From Ruminococcoides intestinihominis (GTDB lineage: Bacteria > Bacillota > Clostridia > Oscillospirales > Acutalibacteraceae): DNA of 27,407 bases. The stretch is taken from NCBI RefSeq assembly GCF_040096285.1, contig NZ_JBBMEY010000028.1, positions 1 to 27,407 of the forward strand. The letters are read 5' to 3'. The notes under the pieces are model-generated. The model searched no databases, had not been told where the DNA came from, and was given only the letters and a program-made list of their open reading frames with translations. This document shows positions 7,090-14,288 of this stretch, in pieces (positions within the stretch are counted from its first letter, which is position 1; each line of letters opens with the position of its first letter). Both the position numbers and the translations under genes were made by a program.

Positions 7090-7644
7090 TTATTTATTTA
7101 GTTTTCTTTTTATAATATGTGTTACAAAGTTAAATACAAATATAGCAAATAAACCTATGATAACACCTAAAATTATTGCAGCAAAAACATCACTTGGAAA
7201 ATGAACAAATAAGTATAGTCTTGAAAAAGTAATTAGAGTTGCTAGAATGATTGCTATAATTCCGAATTTCTTATCAGCATATGTGATTATTACTGCACTA
7301 ATAGTTGATGCTAAAGTGTGACCTGATGGAAAAGAATAATCTGTAGGATTGCTGACTAATAAAGGAAAATTACTTTCAATCCAACAAGGTCTAGGTCTTG
7401 CTACCAGTGGTTTTAACAGTAAATTGCCGATTAATAAACTCATTATTAATCCTATAGAAAGGATAATTCCATATTTGCGATATTTCTTAGATATTAAAAA
7501 TGCAATTGCAACTATTATCCATATTGCACCACTACTACCCAGTGCAGTTATCTTAGGCATAATAAAATCTAAGAAGTTACATTGTAAATTGTTATGTATC
7601 CAATGTAATATTGCAAAGTCTATATTTTGTATTGTATCTAACAT
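7090..7644 (-). CDS. PAP2-family membrane phosphatase
   Basis: 184 aa with about five to six membrane helices. The three phosphatase signatures are complete: K78-x6-R-P in KPLVARPRP, PSGH at 106-109, and S-R-x5-H-x3-D at 141-152 (SRLYLFVHFPSD), with His148 as the expected nucleophile and His109 as acid/base. Members hydrolyse lipid phosphates or diphosphates outside the membrane, commonly undecaprenyl diphosphate (BacA-independent recycling) or phosphatidylglycerol phosphate; which one cannot be told. The length suits the small bacterial class. AAGGTGA stands before the ATG. It starts 21 bases after the phospholipase C-like gene and shares its transcript, so both may act on membrane lipids. 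Confidence 0.85.
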   Translation of the reverse strand: MLDTIQNIDFAILHWIHNNLQCNFLDFIMPKITALGSSGAIWIIVAIAFLISKKYRKYGIILSIGLIMSLLIGNLLLKPLVARPRPCWIESNFPLLVSNPTDYSFPSGHTLASTISAVIITYADKKFGIIAIILATLITFSRLYLFVHFPSDVFAAIILGVIIGLFAIFVFNFVTHIIKRKLNK

Positions 7645-7665
7645 TATTTCACCTTATTTCAATTA

Positions 7666-8250
7666 TTATTTTGCTAAGTTAATTTGTGTTGAAAGAAGTG
7701 GCACTCCATCTTTTACAAGTTCTAAACTGTCTAGTAACTTTTCTGTGGAGGCAACAATATACTTGCAGTCTGTCGAGAATGAACGATTTTCATTCTGATA
7801 CATTTTGTGATAGAAAGATAGATTAAAACAATAAGTTTTGTATTTATTTTGTGGTTCTTTTAGCCCAATAACAAAGTTATGAAATATAGGTTGTAAAAGC
7901 ATTTCATATTTCATATGTTGTGCCATACCACCGGTAAAGAATGCATTATGTGCAAATGTAAAACAATCTGCAATATAATGTACTGCTGTACCTAATAAGA
8001 ACCATTGATATGGTGTTGATATTGTAGTGCAAGAAAGTTTTTCAACAATTCTGTCAATGTGTTTCTTGCAATTTGGAGCATTGTGACCATGAAGTAATTT
8101 GTGCTTTATTGAACCTCTAATATATGTAAATGGATTATAGTCTGGTTCAACACATCCAATAAGAAACCACTTTTCTTTTAAAGGTGATAACTTTATTTTC
8201 TTAATATTAAGTAGGTATTTACCCAATAATAGATGATCGTCAGTTTTCAA
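7666..8250 (-). CDS. Zinc-dependent phospholipase C-like protein
   Basis: 194 aa. It matches the zinc-dependent PLC/S1-P1 nuclease-like family: WFLIGCVEPDYNPFTYIRG (with Asp37), HGHN at 54-57, and a helix with H91, D95 and H101 (GTAVHYIADCFTFAHN), which are the expected zinc ligands. There is no signal peptide, unlike secreted clostridial alpha-toxin, so it is probably intracellular or a housekeeping lipid hydrolase; the substrate is unknown. The start is TTG at 8248-8250, overlapping the TGA of the upstream gene (ATTGA), with AAGGATG about 11 bases before. The upstream partner is a dead glycosyltransferase, so translational coupling may be damaged. Confidence 0.75.
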   Translation of the reverse strand: MKTDDHLLLGKYLLNIKKIKLSPLKEKWFLIGCVEPDYNPFTYIRGSIKHKLLHGHNAPNCKKHIDRIVEKLSCTTISTPYQWFLLGTAVHYIADCFTFAHNAFFTGGMAQHMKYEMLLQPIFHNFVIGLKEPQNKYKTYCFNLSFYHKMYQNENRSFSTDCKYIVASTEKLLDSLELVKDGVPLLSTQINLAK

Positions 8251-8842
8251 TTTAACTCAACATCCTTTCTGAAACTCTTTAGGTCATTAAGTATAAGTGA
8301 CTTATTATGATTAATAGGTTTCCATTCAGATTTAGTAAATGGAGCAATTACAGAAATCGGAATATATGTAATCATAAATATCGGAAATGTAAATGCGTAC
8401 AGAACTTTCTTTATGTTACTACAACAAATTTTCTTCCATTCTGTTATTGTTGTGATAGCATCAATAAAGAACATTGTTAAATACAAATTCAATGCACTTT
8501 GTCCAAGTGATAATAAGATTGTTGATACGCCATCACTTTTAATTATACTAACTACTATAGCAAATATATTAACTATTATGCTAACCTATAAAAGAACATT
8601 AGCCGGTGTAATATTCATCAACATATCAATGACTGAGAATTTACCTTTTAATGTGTACTTAAAAAGTCTTTTGCCATACTAACCTAGGATTTGTAAATAG
8701 CCTTTAGACCATCATAGTATTTGTGTTACTGATTGTTTGAAACTAGAAAGAAATAGGAATATACAAAAATTGATAAGCATAACAAACAAAGAATACAAGC
8801 ATAATGGAATAGTTAATCATATTGATTGTATCTATAATATCA
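8247..8842 (-). pseudogene. Membrane glycosyltransferase, GT2 type, catalytic domain deleted
   Basis: The C-terminal third is recognisable as a processive-type GT2 enzyme: YGKRLFKYTLKGKFSVIDM, three hydrophobic segments, EWKKICCSNIKKVLY, FPIFMITYIPISVIA and EWKPINHNKS. The N-terminal membrane helix is probably also kept near 8758-8842 (IDTINMINYSIMLVFFVCYAYQF). The cytoplasmic catalytic domain with its Asp residues and QxxRW motif, normally around 280 residues between these parts, is missing, and stops interrupt what remains (TAG at 8586-8588; TAG after the N-terminal helix). It was translationally coupled to the phospholipase-like gene. Relatives make surface polysaccharide or glycolipid; this copy cannot. 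Bases 8843-9061 hold nothing else I can assign. Confidence 0.75.
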
Positions 8843-9061
8843 CCTACCTTAATAAAATAATATATACTGTACAAAAATTCTACTAGTAGTTTTTGTAAGT
8901 TCTTTATTTTCTTTTTCTTTCATTTACTTATACGCAAATAAATTAAATAGGTTGGTATTAAATTATATTTTTTACCCAATTATAAAAGTGATATTTGAAA
9001 TTGTCCACTTAATATGTTAAAATTTAGTAATATAATTTTTGCTTACAAGAAAGTATGGATA

Positions 9062-9403
9062 ATGATTATGAATGATGCAAAAATATTTTTACTTGATGAT
9101 AAACAAGAAATTATTAATATGATTGAGCCTGCTTTAAGAAAAGAAGGCTATGAAAATATATTTTCTGCAAATAACATTACTACTGCTGAAAAGCAGTTAA
9201 AGAAATAACACCTAATATTATGATTCTAGTTATGTTACCTGATGGTGACGGTTTTGACTTTATGAAAGAAATTCGTAAATCATCTGATATTCCTGTTATC
9301 TTTCTTACTGCTAAAGATGAAGAGATTATGACAAAATTATTGGACTTGGTTTAGGTGCAGATGATTACATAACAAAACCCTTCTTAATGAAAGAACTCTG
9401 CAG
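9062..9403 (+). pseudogene. OmpR/PhoB-type response regulator receiver domain, broken
   Basis: The receiver domain starts MNDAKIFLLDDKQEIINMI, with the acidic pair of the phosphorylation pocket, and continues TPNIMIL.VMLPDGDGF, IPVIFLTAKDE and GLGADDYITKPF, covering strands 1 to 5. Lesions: one base lost near 9198-9206; the codon of the phospho-acceptor Asp missing exactly (MIL-VMLP instead of MILDVMLP at 9220-9240); one more base lost near 9325-9332. The reading breaks off after KPFLMKEL at about 9403, so the DNA-binding domain is gone. Homology is replaced there by transposase DNA on the other strand. A histidine kinase partner is not present. Confidence 0.8.
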
Positions 9404-9404
9404 T

Positions 9405-9662
9405 CATCGAATACTTTTTACATATATGTGGTGTTTTGTACGCACTGTCTGCTACTATTGTTTTTACTTTTGGAAACCTTTCAGTTACTTCTTCATACAC
9501 ATCATCAAAAGCTACACTGTCATGAACATTGCCGGGCGTAACTTCTACTCCTAATATATATCCGTTTTTATCATCATCGAAAGGTGCTTTACCATGTGCT
9601 TCTCTGTCGGCGTTAATTTCTTTTAACAGTTCATCGGCATATCTTTTTGCAGCTACAGGCAC
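9405..9662 (-). mobile_element. IS1182-like transposase remnant
   Basis: A fragment of a DDE transposase: LPVAAKRYADEL-type front (VAAKRYADELLKEINADREAHG), then NGYILGVEVTPGNVHDS and VKTIVADSAYKTPHICKK. The TPGNVHDS and VADSAYKTP blocks are typical of the IS1182 group. Between PFDDDK and NGYILG a stretch usually present is missing, so there is an internal deletion. The N-terminal DNA-binding part and the C-terminus with the last acidic residue are absent; after CKK the frame reads unrelated residues from the response-regulator side. It cannot transpose itself. Its left edge coincides with the truncation of the response regulator, which suggests the insertion or a later deletion broke that gene. 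Confidence 0.75.
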
Positions 9663-9728
9663 TTCTGTTTACTCTCCTTTTCTAACATCTTCATCACCAT
9701 CTTTATTATACCACCATAAACAACAAAA

Positions 9729-9751
9729 GCCCAGCTTTCGCTGGACTTTTT
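9729..9751. terminator. Hairpin with T-run on both strands
   Basis: GCCCAGC (9729-9735), loop TTTC, GCTGGAC (9740-9746), with one mismatch, flanked by AAAA on the left and TTTTT on the right. On the minus strand it reads as an intrinsic terminator with a GAAA loop and would end the citrate synthase/MarR transcript. It may originally belong to the end of the insertion sequence. Confidence 0.65.
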
Positions 9752-9761
9752 CGACATGCTG

Positions 9762-9787
9762 AAAGGTCTGTATTTCTACAGACCTTT
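9762..9787 (-). terminator. Hairpin directly after the MarR gene
   Basis: AAAGGTCTGT (9762-9771) pairs perfectly with ACAGACCTTT (9778-9787) around a 6-base loop, 6 bases beyond the MarR stop codon. The T-tract is short on the minus strand and better on the plus strand, so it likely works with the neighbouring hairpin. Confidence 0.6.
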
Positions 9788-9793
9788 AATTAT

Positions 9794-10207
9794 TTATTCA
9801 CCTAAAATTTTTCTAATTTTAGCAAGTGTATCAATAGTAGTTTTTAAATCTTCTCCATCAATATTAGCGATAATCTTGCTATAAGCACTTACTAAACTTT
9901 CTTTCTGGCCATGCATCTCAGAAACTGCCTTAGTTGTAGGAGTGATATATGTTCTTTCTTTTTTATCATCGGTATGCCATTCTACATAACCTTTTTGCTG
10001 AAGCTTTTTTACTGCTTTGGAAATATCCGTAATAGACATATGCATATATTCAGCTAAATCTGAAAGATAAACACCATCTTCAATTTCTGAATTTTCCATA
10101 CAATGCTTTATGCTATATAAAAATAGATAATCAGCTTTTTCAAAAGTTTTGAATATATTGTCAATATTAATACTTCTTAGAAAGAAATCTTCTTGGATAC
10201 TACTCAA
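9794..10207 (-). CDS. MarR-family transcriptional regulator, downstream of citrate synthase
   Basis: 137 aa. Winged-helix core: YLSDLAEYMHMSITDISKAVKKLQQKGYVEWHTDDKKERTYITPT, containing the recognition helix (SITDISKAVKKL) and the wing with the conserved D-x-K-E-R pattern. Flanking helices form the dimer interface. It begins with TTG at 10205-10207 whose TG is shared with the TGA of citrate synthase, GAGGAC standing about 9 bases before, so translation is coupled. No ligand can be deduced. Being the last gene of the operon, it may sense the product of the pathway or act elsewhere. It differs clearly from the MarR protein at the head of the operon, so the two are not a recent duplication. Confidence 0.8.
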   Translation of the reverse strand: MSSIQEDFFLRSINIDNIFKTFEKADYLFLYSIKHCMENSEIEDGVYLSDLAEYMHMSITDISKAVKKLQQKGYVEWHTDDKKERTYITPTTKAVSEMHGQKESLVSAYSKIIANIDGEDLKTTIDTLAKIRKILGE

Positions 10208-11556
10208 TTACATCTGTCCTCTCTTTTTACATAATCTTTATTTGTTACAAGGCTCTTGTATGCAGGTCTGATAATCTTATCAGTAGTTACAAGTTCCTCA
10301 ATACGGTGAGCACTCCAACCAACTATTCTTGCAATTGCAAACAACGGTGTGTATAGTTCCTTAGGAATACCCAGCATATCGTAAACAAAGCCACTGTAGA
10401 AGTCAACATTAGGACTAACACCTTTGTAAATCTTTCTCTTTTCAGCAATAACCTTTGGTGCTAATTTTTCAATGTTGTTATATAAAGTCATATCATCATT
10501 GCGATGCTTTTCTTCTGCAAGCTGTTCAACAAATCTCTTAAATACTTTTTCTCTTGGGTCAGATAATGAATAAACTGCATGACCCATACCATAGATAAGA
10601 CCTTGCTTATCAAATGTTTCTTTATTAAGAATCTTTTTTAGATAATTTTTAATTTCATCTTCATCATAGAAATCAGATACATGATGACGAATATCATCAA
10701 TCATATTCATAACCATAATGTTAGCACCACCATGCTTCTTACCTTTTAGTGATGACATAGCAGCAGCAATAGCTGAATATGTATCTGAACCTGAAGAAGT
10801 AACAACTCTTGTTGTAAAGGTTGAGTTATTACCACCACCATGTTCCATATGAAGTAGTAAAGCAATATCAAGAACTCTTGCTTCAAGTTCTGTATATTTT
10901 TGATCCGGTCTAATCATACGAAGAAAGTTCTCAGCAATAGAAAGTTCAGGATCAGGTCTATGAATATACATACTACCGTTATTTTCGTAGTGGTTATATG
11001 CGTGATACGCATATGCTGCCATCATTGGGAATGTACTAATAAGCATCATACATTGTCTTAATACATTAGAAAGTTCAAGGTTGTCCTTATCTTTATCATA
11101 TGATGCTAAAGTAAGAATACTTCTAGTCATTGAGTTCATAATGTCAGCAGTAGGAGCTTTCATAATTACATCACGAGTAAAGTTAGTTGGTAGTTCCATA
11201 CCGTCAGAAAGAGCAATTTTGAATTTGCTTAACTGACTTTCTGTTGGAAGTTCACCAAATAATAGAAGATATGCACCCTCTTCAAAAATAAACTTCTTAC
11301 CTGTTGAGCCATTTACAATATCTTGAACATTATATCCACGATAAAGAAGTTCACCATCACAAGGTGTCTTTACTCCATCAATAAATTTAAAGGCAGTAAT
11401 TTGAGATATATTTGTAAGTCCTGTTAAAACACCTTGACCGTTTTCATCTCTTAAGCCTTTTTTTACACCATACTCTGCATATAAGCCTTTGTTGATTGAG
11501 TCATGAGTAACACACAAATCAACATTACTTTTTGCATAATTAAGTAGCTTATCCAT
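10204..11556 (-). CDS. gltA: Citrate synthase
   Basis: 450 aa, cytoplasmic; condenses acetyl-CoA with oxaloacetate to citrate, the entry to the oxidative branch leading to 2-oxoglutarate and glutamate. Fold and motifs are complete: GELLYRGYNVQDI near residue 68, the oxaloacetate His239 in EHGGGN, catalytic His275 in KKHGGAN, His326 in GMGHAVYSLSDPRE and Asp385 in NVDFYSG. The long form with the extended N-terminus is common in Clostridia. GAAGGGAG precedes the ATG. It lies 24 bases after the first MarR gene and overlaps the second by 4 bases, so it is probably controlled by one or both. Aconitase and isocitrate dehydrogenase are not in the window. Separating citrate synthase from 2-methylcitrate synthase by sequence alone is not safe, but no propionate genes are near. 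Confidence 0.9.
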   Translation of the reverse strand: MDKLLNYAKSNVDLCVTHDSINKGLYAEYGVKKGLRDENGQGVLTGLTNISQITAFKFIDGVKTPCDGELLYRGYNVQDIVNGSTGKKFIFEEGAYLLLFGELPTESQLSKFKIALSDGMELPTNFTRDVIMKAPTADIMNSMTRSILTLASYDKDKDNLELSNVLRQCMMLISTFPMMAAYAYHAYNHYENNGSMYIHRPDPELSIAENFLRMIRPDQKYTELEARVLDIALLLHMEHGGGNNSTFTTRVVTSSGSDTYSAIAAAMSSLKGKKHGGANIMVMNMIDDIRHHVSDFYDEDEIKNYLKKILNKETFDKQGLIYGMGHAVYSLSDPREKVFKRFVEQLAEEKHRNDDMTLYNNIEKLAPKVIAEKRKIYKGVSPNVDFYSGFVYDMLGIPKELYTPLFAIARIVGWSAHRIEELVTTDKIIRPAYKSLVTNKDYVKREDRCN

Positions 11557-11580
11557 AAATAACTCCCTTCGTATAAAGAA

Positions 11581-12015
11581 CTATGAGTTAAGTTCCTTTT
11601 CTACATTGTCATTAATTTTGTGTATTATAGATTTAAGTACAGAAATTTCATCTTTTGTGATTTCCTTTTGAATTACATTTTTACAATTACAATACACTTT
11701 ATCAACTTTATCTATTATATCCATTGCTCTTTTTTCAATAATAATATGCATTATTCTGTGGTCTTTACTGTCCTCAGCAAGACGAATATAACCATTCTCT
11801 CTTAGGTTATCCAAAGAATGAGAAATATGAGCTTTGGATAAATGAAATATCTTCATTATTTCCTTTGAAGTATCCACATATGGGTGATTATATAAGAACA
11901 CCAATATATCAACCTCAATAGGTTTTAATTCACAATCGGCTAAAACCGGTTCCATTTTTTTATTAATTAATTTTTTAATCTGTCTAGCAACAGACAACAG
12001 TTCATTTGCTTCCAT
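11581..12015 (-). CDS. MarR-family transcriptional regulator, head of the citrate synthase operon
   Basis: 144 aa from the ATG at 12013-12015, which has AAGAGG upstream; an in-frame ATG 45 bases earlier would lie in the promoter and is rejected. Winged-helix core: KPIEVDILVFLYNHPYVDTSKEIMKIFHLSKAHISHSLDNLRENGYIRLAEDSKDHRIMHI, with recognition helix SKAHISHSLDNL and wing D-x-K-D-H-R. The long last helix (CNCKNVIQKEI...IIHKINDNV) would form the dimer. The palindrome at 12027-12044 lies at the transcription start of this gene, so it very likely represses its own operon including citrate synthase. A CNC cluster at the start of the last helix could be redox or metal sensing; this is a guess. Confidence 0.85.
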   Translation of the reverse strand: MEANELLSVARQIKKLINKKMEPVLADCELKPIEVDILVFLYNHPYVDTSKEIMKIFHLSKAHISHSLDNLRENGYIRLAEDSKDHRIMHIIIEKRAMDIIDKVDKVYCNCKNVIQKEITKDEISVLKSIIHKINDNVEKELNS

Positions 12016-12026
12016 AAAGTACCTCT

Positions 12027-12044
12027 TAGTTCGGTAACGAACTA
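12027..12044. promoter_or_regulatory. Palindromic operator candidate for the MarR regulator
   Basis: TAGTTCG (12027-12033), GTAA, CGAACTA (12038-12044): a perfect 7-bp inverted repeat, the size usual for MarR dimers. It covers roughly +1 to +18 of the predicted transcript, between the -10 box and the Shine-Dalgarno site, where binding would block transcription. Confidence 0.65.
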
Positions 12045-12050
12045 TTAAGA

Positions 12051-12079
12051 AGTATAACACTAATTTGTATAAAAGTCAA
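12051..12079 (-). promoter_or_regulatory. Promoter of the MarR-citrate synthase-MarR operon
   Basis: On the minus strand TTGACT (12074-12079), 17 bases, TATACT (12051-12056). Both boxes are one base from consensus. The start point falls near 12044, at the edge of the palindrome. Confidence 0.75.
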
Positions 12080-12150
12080 GTAAATCAAGGGTTGCACACA
12101 TAATTTTCACTAAACATTCACTATAATATAATTAATTTTGTACAAATATA

Positions 12151-12180
12151 AAAATACCGACTACTTTTCTGTAGTCGGTA
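12151..12180 (-). terminator. Intrinsic terminator after the SDR remnant
   Basis: TACCGACTAC (12155-12164), 6-base loop, GTAGTCGGTA (12171-12180): a perfect 10-bp stem followed on the minus strand by a run of T. It ends any transcript passing through the dehydrogenase remnant. The remainder of 12080-12150 holds nothing I can assign. Confidence 0.8.
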
Positions 12181-12197
12181 ATAAGATTATTAAGAAA

Positions 12198-12330
12198 TTA
12201 AGGTTTTAATGAGCCATAGTGATAACTGGCAGTAGCACCACCATCACACATAAAGTCTGTACCTGTAATGAAAGCACCTTTATCACTCAATGAAAATACT
12301 GTATTTGTCTTAACAAAATACACCTCTTTA
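12198..12330 (-). pseudogene. Short-chain dehydrogenase/reductase, C-terminal remnant
   Basis: The frame ending in TAA at 12198-12200 reads TVFSLSDKGAFITGTDF, then MCDGGATASYHYGSLKP. The pattern L-S-D-x-x-x-F-I-T-G-x-x-F-x-x-D-G-G is the familiar end of SDR oxidoreductases (after the catalytic Tyr-Lys, forming the tetramer interface). Only about 35 residues remain; the Rossmann fold and active site are missing. Upstream the frame runs directly into the T-run of the lysA terminator at 12330-12366, so the deletion joined the tail to that terminator. The substrate is unknown. Confidence 0.75.
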
Positions 12331-12366
12331 AAAAAACAGAGATTATGAAATTAATCATAATCTCTG
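12330..12366 (-). terminator. Strong intrinsic terminator after lysA
   Basis: CAGAGATTATGA (12337-12348) pairs perfectly with TCATAATCTCTG (12355-12366) around 6 bases; seven T follow on the minus strand. It closes the tig-to-lysA gene string. Confidence 0.9.
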
Positions 12367-12384
12367 AAAATTGCTTAATTAAAA

Positions 12385-13668
12385 TTAGTCTTTTGGTAAC
12401 TTAAAGTCATCAGAAAAGTCAAAAGTAGCAAAGTAGTCACCTGGAGTTTCTGCTCTTCTAATTAATTTATGTGAGCCATCTTCCTTTAGTAGTACCTCTG
12501 CACTTCTTAGCTTACCGTTGTAGTTGTAACCCATTGAGAAACCATGAGCACCGGCATCATGAATATAGATAATGTCACCCATATCAATCTTTGGTAACAT
12601 TCTGTCAATAGCGAATTTATCGTTATTTTCGCATAGGCCACCTGTAACATCATACTTATGGTCGCAAGGTTCATTTTCTTTACCAAGAACAGTAATATGG
12701 TGATAAGAACCATACATTGCAGGACGCATTAGGTTTGCTGCACAAGCATCAAGACCAATATATTCCTTATAAATATGCTTTTCATGAATTGCAGTAGCAA
12801 CCAAAGCACCGTATGGTGCAAGCATATATCTTCCAAGTTCTGTGTAGATTTCTACATCGCCCATTCCCTCAGGAACAAGGATTTCTTCAAATTTTTTTCT
12901 AACACCTTCACCGATAATAGCAATGTCATTCTTTGGCTGTTCAGGTTTATAATCAACACCAACACCACCTGAAAGGTTGATAAACTTAATATGTACACCT
13001 GTTTTCTTGTGTAGTCTAACTGCTAGGTTAAATAGAATACCGGCTAGTTCAGGATAATATTCATTTGAAACGGTATTTGATGCTAAAAATGCGTGAATAC
13101 CAAATTCTTCAGCACCGGCCTTTTTAAGTTCAGTAAATGCTTCAACCATTTGTTCTTCACTCATACCATACTTTGAGTCACCGGGAGTATCCATAACCTG
13201 AACTTTTTCTTCACTATCAGCTAGTTTAAAAACACCACCCGGATTATATCTGCAACAAATTGTCTTTGGAACACCACAAACCTTTTTGATAAATTCAACA
13301 TGAGTTAAATCATCAAGGTTAATGTTAGCACCTAGTTCATAAGCCTTTTTCATATCTTGTACAGGTGTAACATTTGAACTAAACATAATGTCACTACCTG
13401 TGATACCACAAGCCTCACATAGTTCAAGTTCTGTATAAGAAGAGCAGTCCATACCACAACCCTCTTCTTGTAAAATCTTCATTAGATATGGGTTAGGAGT
13501 AGCTTTTACTGCAAAATATTCCTTATAACCTTTGTTCCAACTAAAAGCCTTGTTAAGTGCTCTAGCATTTTCTCTAATACCCTTTTCGTCATAAATGTGG
13601 AATGGTGTAGGAATGTCCTTAATAATATCCTTAGCCTGTTCCAAAGTAATAAATGGCTTCTTCTCCAT
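12385..13668 (-). CDS. lysA: Diaminopimelate decarboxylase
   Basis: 427 aa, a fold type III PLP enzyme. It decarboxylates meso-diaminopimelate to L-lysine, the last step of lysine synthesis. The PLP lysine is K55 in YFAVKATPNP. Other marks are the Gly-rich phosphate loop NLSGGVGVDY, ELGRY for the cofactor ring, the conserved Cys of the partner active site in GGLCENND, and the late Tyr/Asn segment HDAGAHGFSMGYNYNG. Related ornithine or carboxynorspermidine decarboxylases share the fold, so substrate is inferred from overall pattern, notably the CEN-D segment. The ATG is 2 bases after the engB stop, and its Shine-Dalgarno AGGAGG lies inside the last engB codons. A perfect hairpin terminator follows. 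Confidence 0.85.
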   Translation of the reverse strand: MEKKPFITLEQAKDIIKDIPTPFHIYDEKGIRENARALNKAFSWNKGYKEYFAVKATPNPYLMKILQEEGCGMDCSSYTELELCEACGITGSDIMFSSNVTPVQDMKKAYELGANINLDDLTHVEFIKKVCGVPKTICCRYNPGGVFKLADSEEKVQVMDTPGDSKYGMSEEQMVEAFTELKKAGAEEFGIHAFLASNTVSNEYYPELAGILFNLAVRLHKKTGVHIKFINLSGGVGVDYKPEQPKNDIAIIGEGVRKKFEEILVPEGMGDVEIYTELGRYMLAPYGALVATAIHEKHIYKEYIGLDACAANLMRPAMYGSYHHITVLGKENEPCDHKYDVTGGLCENNDKFAIDRMLPKIDMGDIIYIHDAGAHGFSMGYNYNGKLRSAEVLLKEDGSHKLIRRAETPGDYFATFDFSDDFKLPKD

Positions 13669-13670
13669 TT

Positions 13671-14279
13671 TTATTCCTCCTCTGAATCTTTTAAGTATTC
13701 CTCAACACTTTCATTAATAACACCGATTATTGACTCGGCACCTTCCCCTGTTTGTGCTGAAAATGGAAATAATCTTATATCATCAAACTCTTTTAGAGTT
13801 TCCCCAATCATAGCTAAATTCTTATTAACTTCTGATTTCTTTAGTTTATCCAGCTTTGTAAGAACCACAATATATGGCAAACCACTATTGTGTAAAAAAC
13901 TAATCATACCAATATCATCTTGAGTTGGTTTATGTCGCATATCAAGTAACTGAACAACTAGGCAAAATGCTCTTTCTTGGTCAAAATAGCCTTCCATTAA
14001 TTCTGCCCATCTTTGTTTTTCAGCTTTACTTACCTTTGCATAACCATAACCCGGTAAATCTACAAGATGAAAATCATCAACATCAAAAAAGTTAATTGTT
14101 GCAGTTTTACCTGGCTTTGAGCTAATTCTGGCCAAAGCCTTTCTACCACAAAGTTTATTGATAAGTGATGACTTACCAACATTACTTTTGCCGGAAAAAA
14201 TAACTTCAGGTTTAGTTGACTGAGGTAACTGACTGCTTGTACCACAAGCAAATTCAAATTCTGCACTATTAAAAGTCAT
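13671..14279 (-). CDS. engB: Ribosome biogenesis GTPase EngB/YsxC/YihA
   Basis: 202 aa, usual length. This GTPase takes part in assembly of the 50S ribosomal subunit in the cytoplasm. G1 GKSNVGKS at residues 30-37, the switch I threonine in GKTATINFF, G3 DLPGYGYA at 74-81, G4 TKLDK at 141-145 and G5 FSAQTGEG are all present. AGGAGG-type Shine-Dalgarno stands just before the ATG. It follows lon by 9 bases, the order also seen in Bacillus (clpX-lonA-ysxC), and leads directly into lysA. Confidence 0.95.
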   Translation of the reverse strand: MTFNSAEFEFACGTSSQLPQSTKPEVIFSGKSNVGKSSLINKLCGRKALARISSKPGKTATINFFDVDDFHLVDLPGYGYAKVSKAEKQRWAELMEGYFDQERAFCLVVQLLDMRHKPTQDDIGMISFLHNSGLPYIVVLTKLDKLKKSEVNKNLAMIGETLKEFDDIRLFPFSAQTGEGAESIIGVINESVEEYLKDSEEE

Positions 14280-14288
14280 AATTACCTC

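Noticed and set aside
7349..7798. Plus-strand frame of 149 codons across the PAP2 and phospholipase-like genes
   Set aside because: Spans two genes with complete motifs on the other strand; it is their shadow.
8843..8925. Possible 24-codon minus-strand ORF upstream of the glycosyltransferase remnant
   Set aside because: Very short, Lys/Glu/Thr-rich, with no Shine-Dalgarno support and no family; not enough to call.
2481..9700. Sequencing error as cause of the broken frames
   Set aside because: Several lesions are one-base losses in A-runs, which would fit error, but large deletions, missing domains and a CAA-to-TAA change are also present, and the housekeeping genes to the right are clean.
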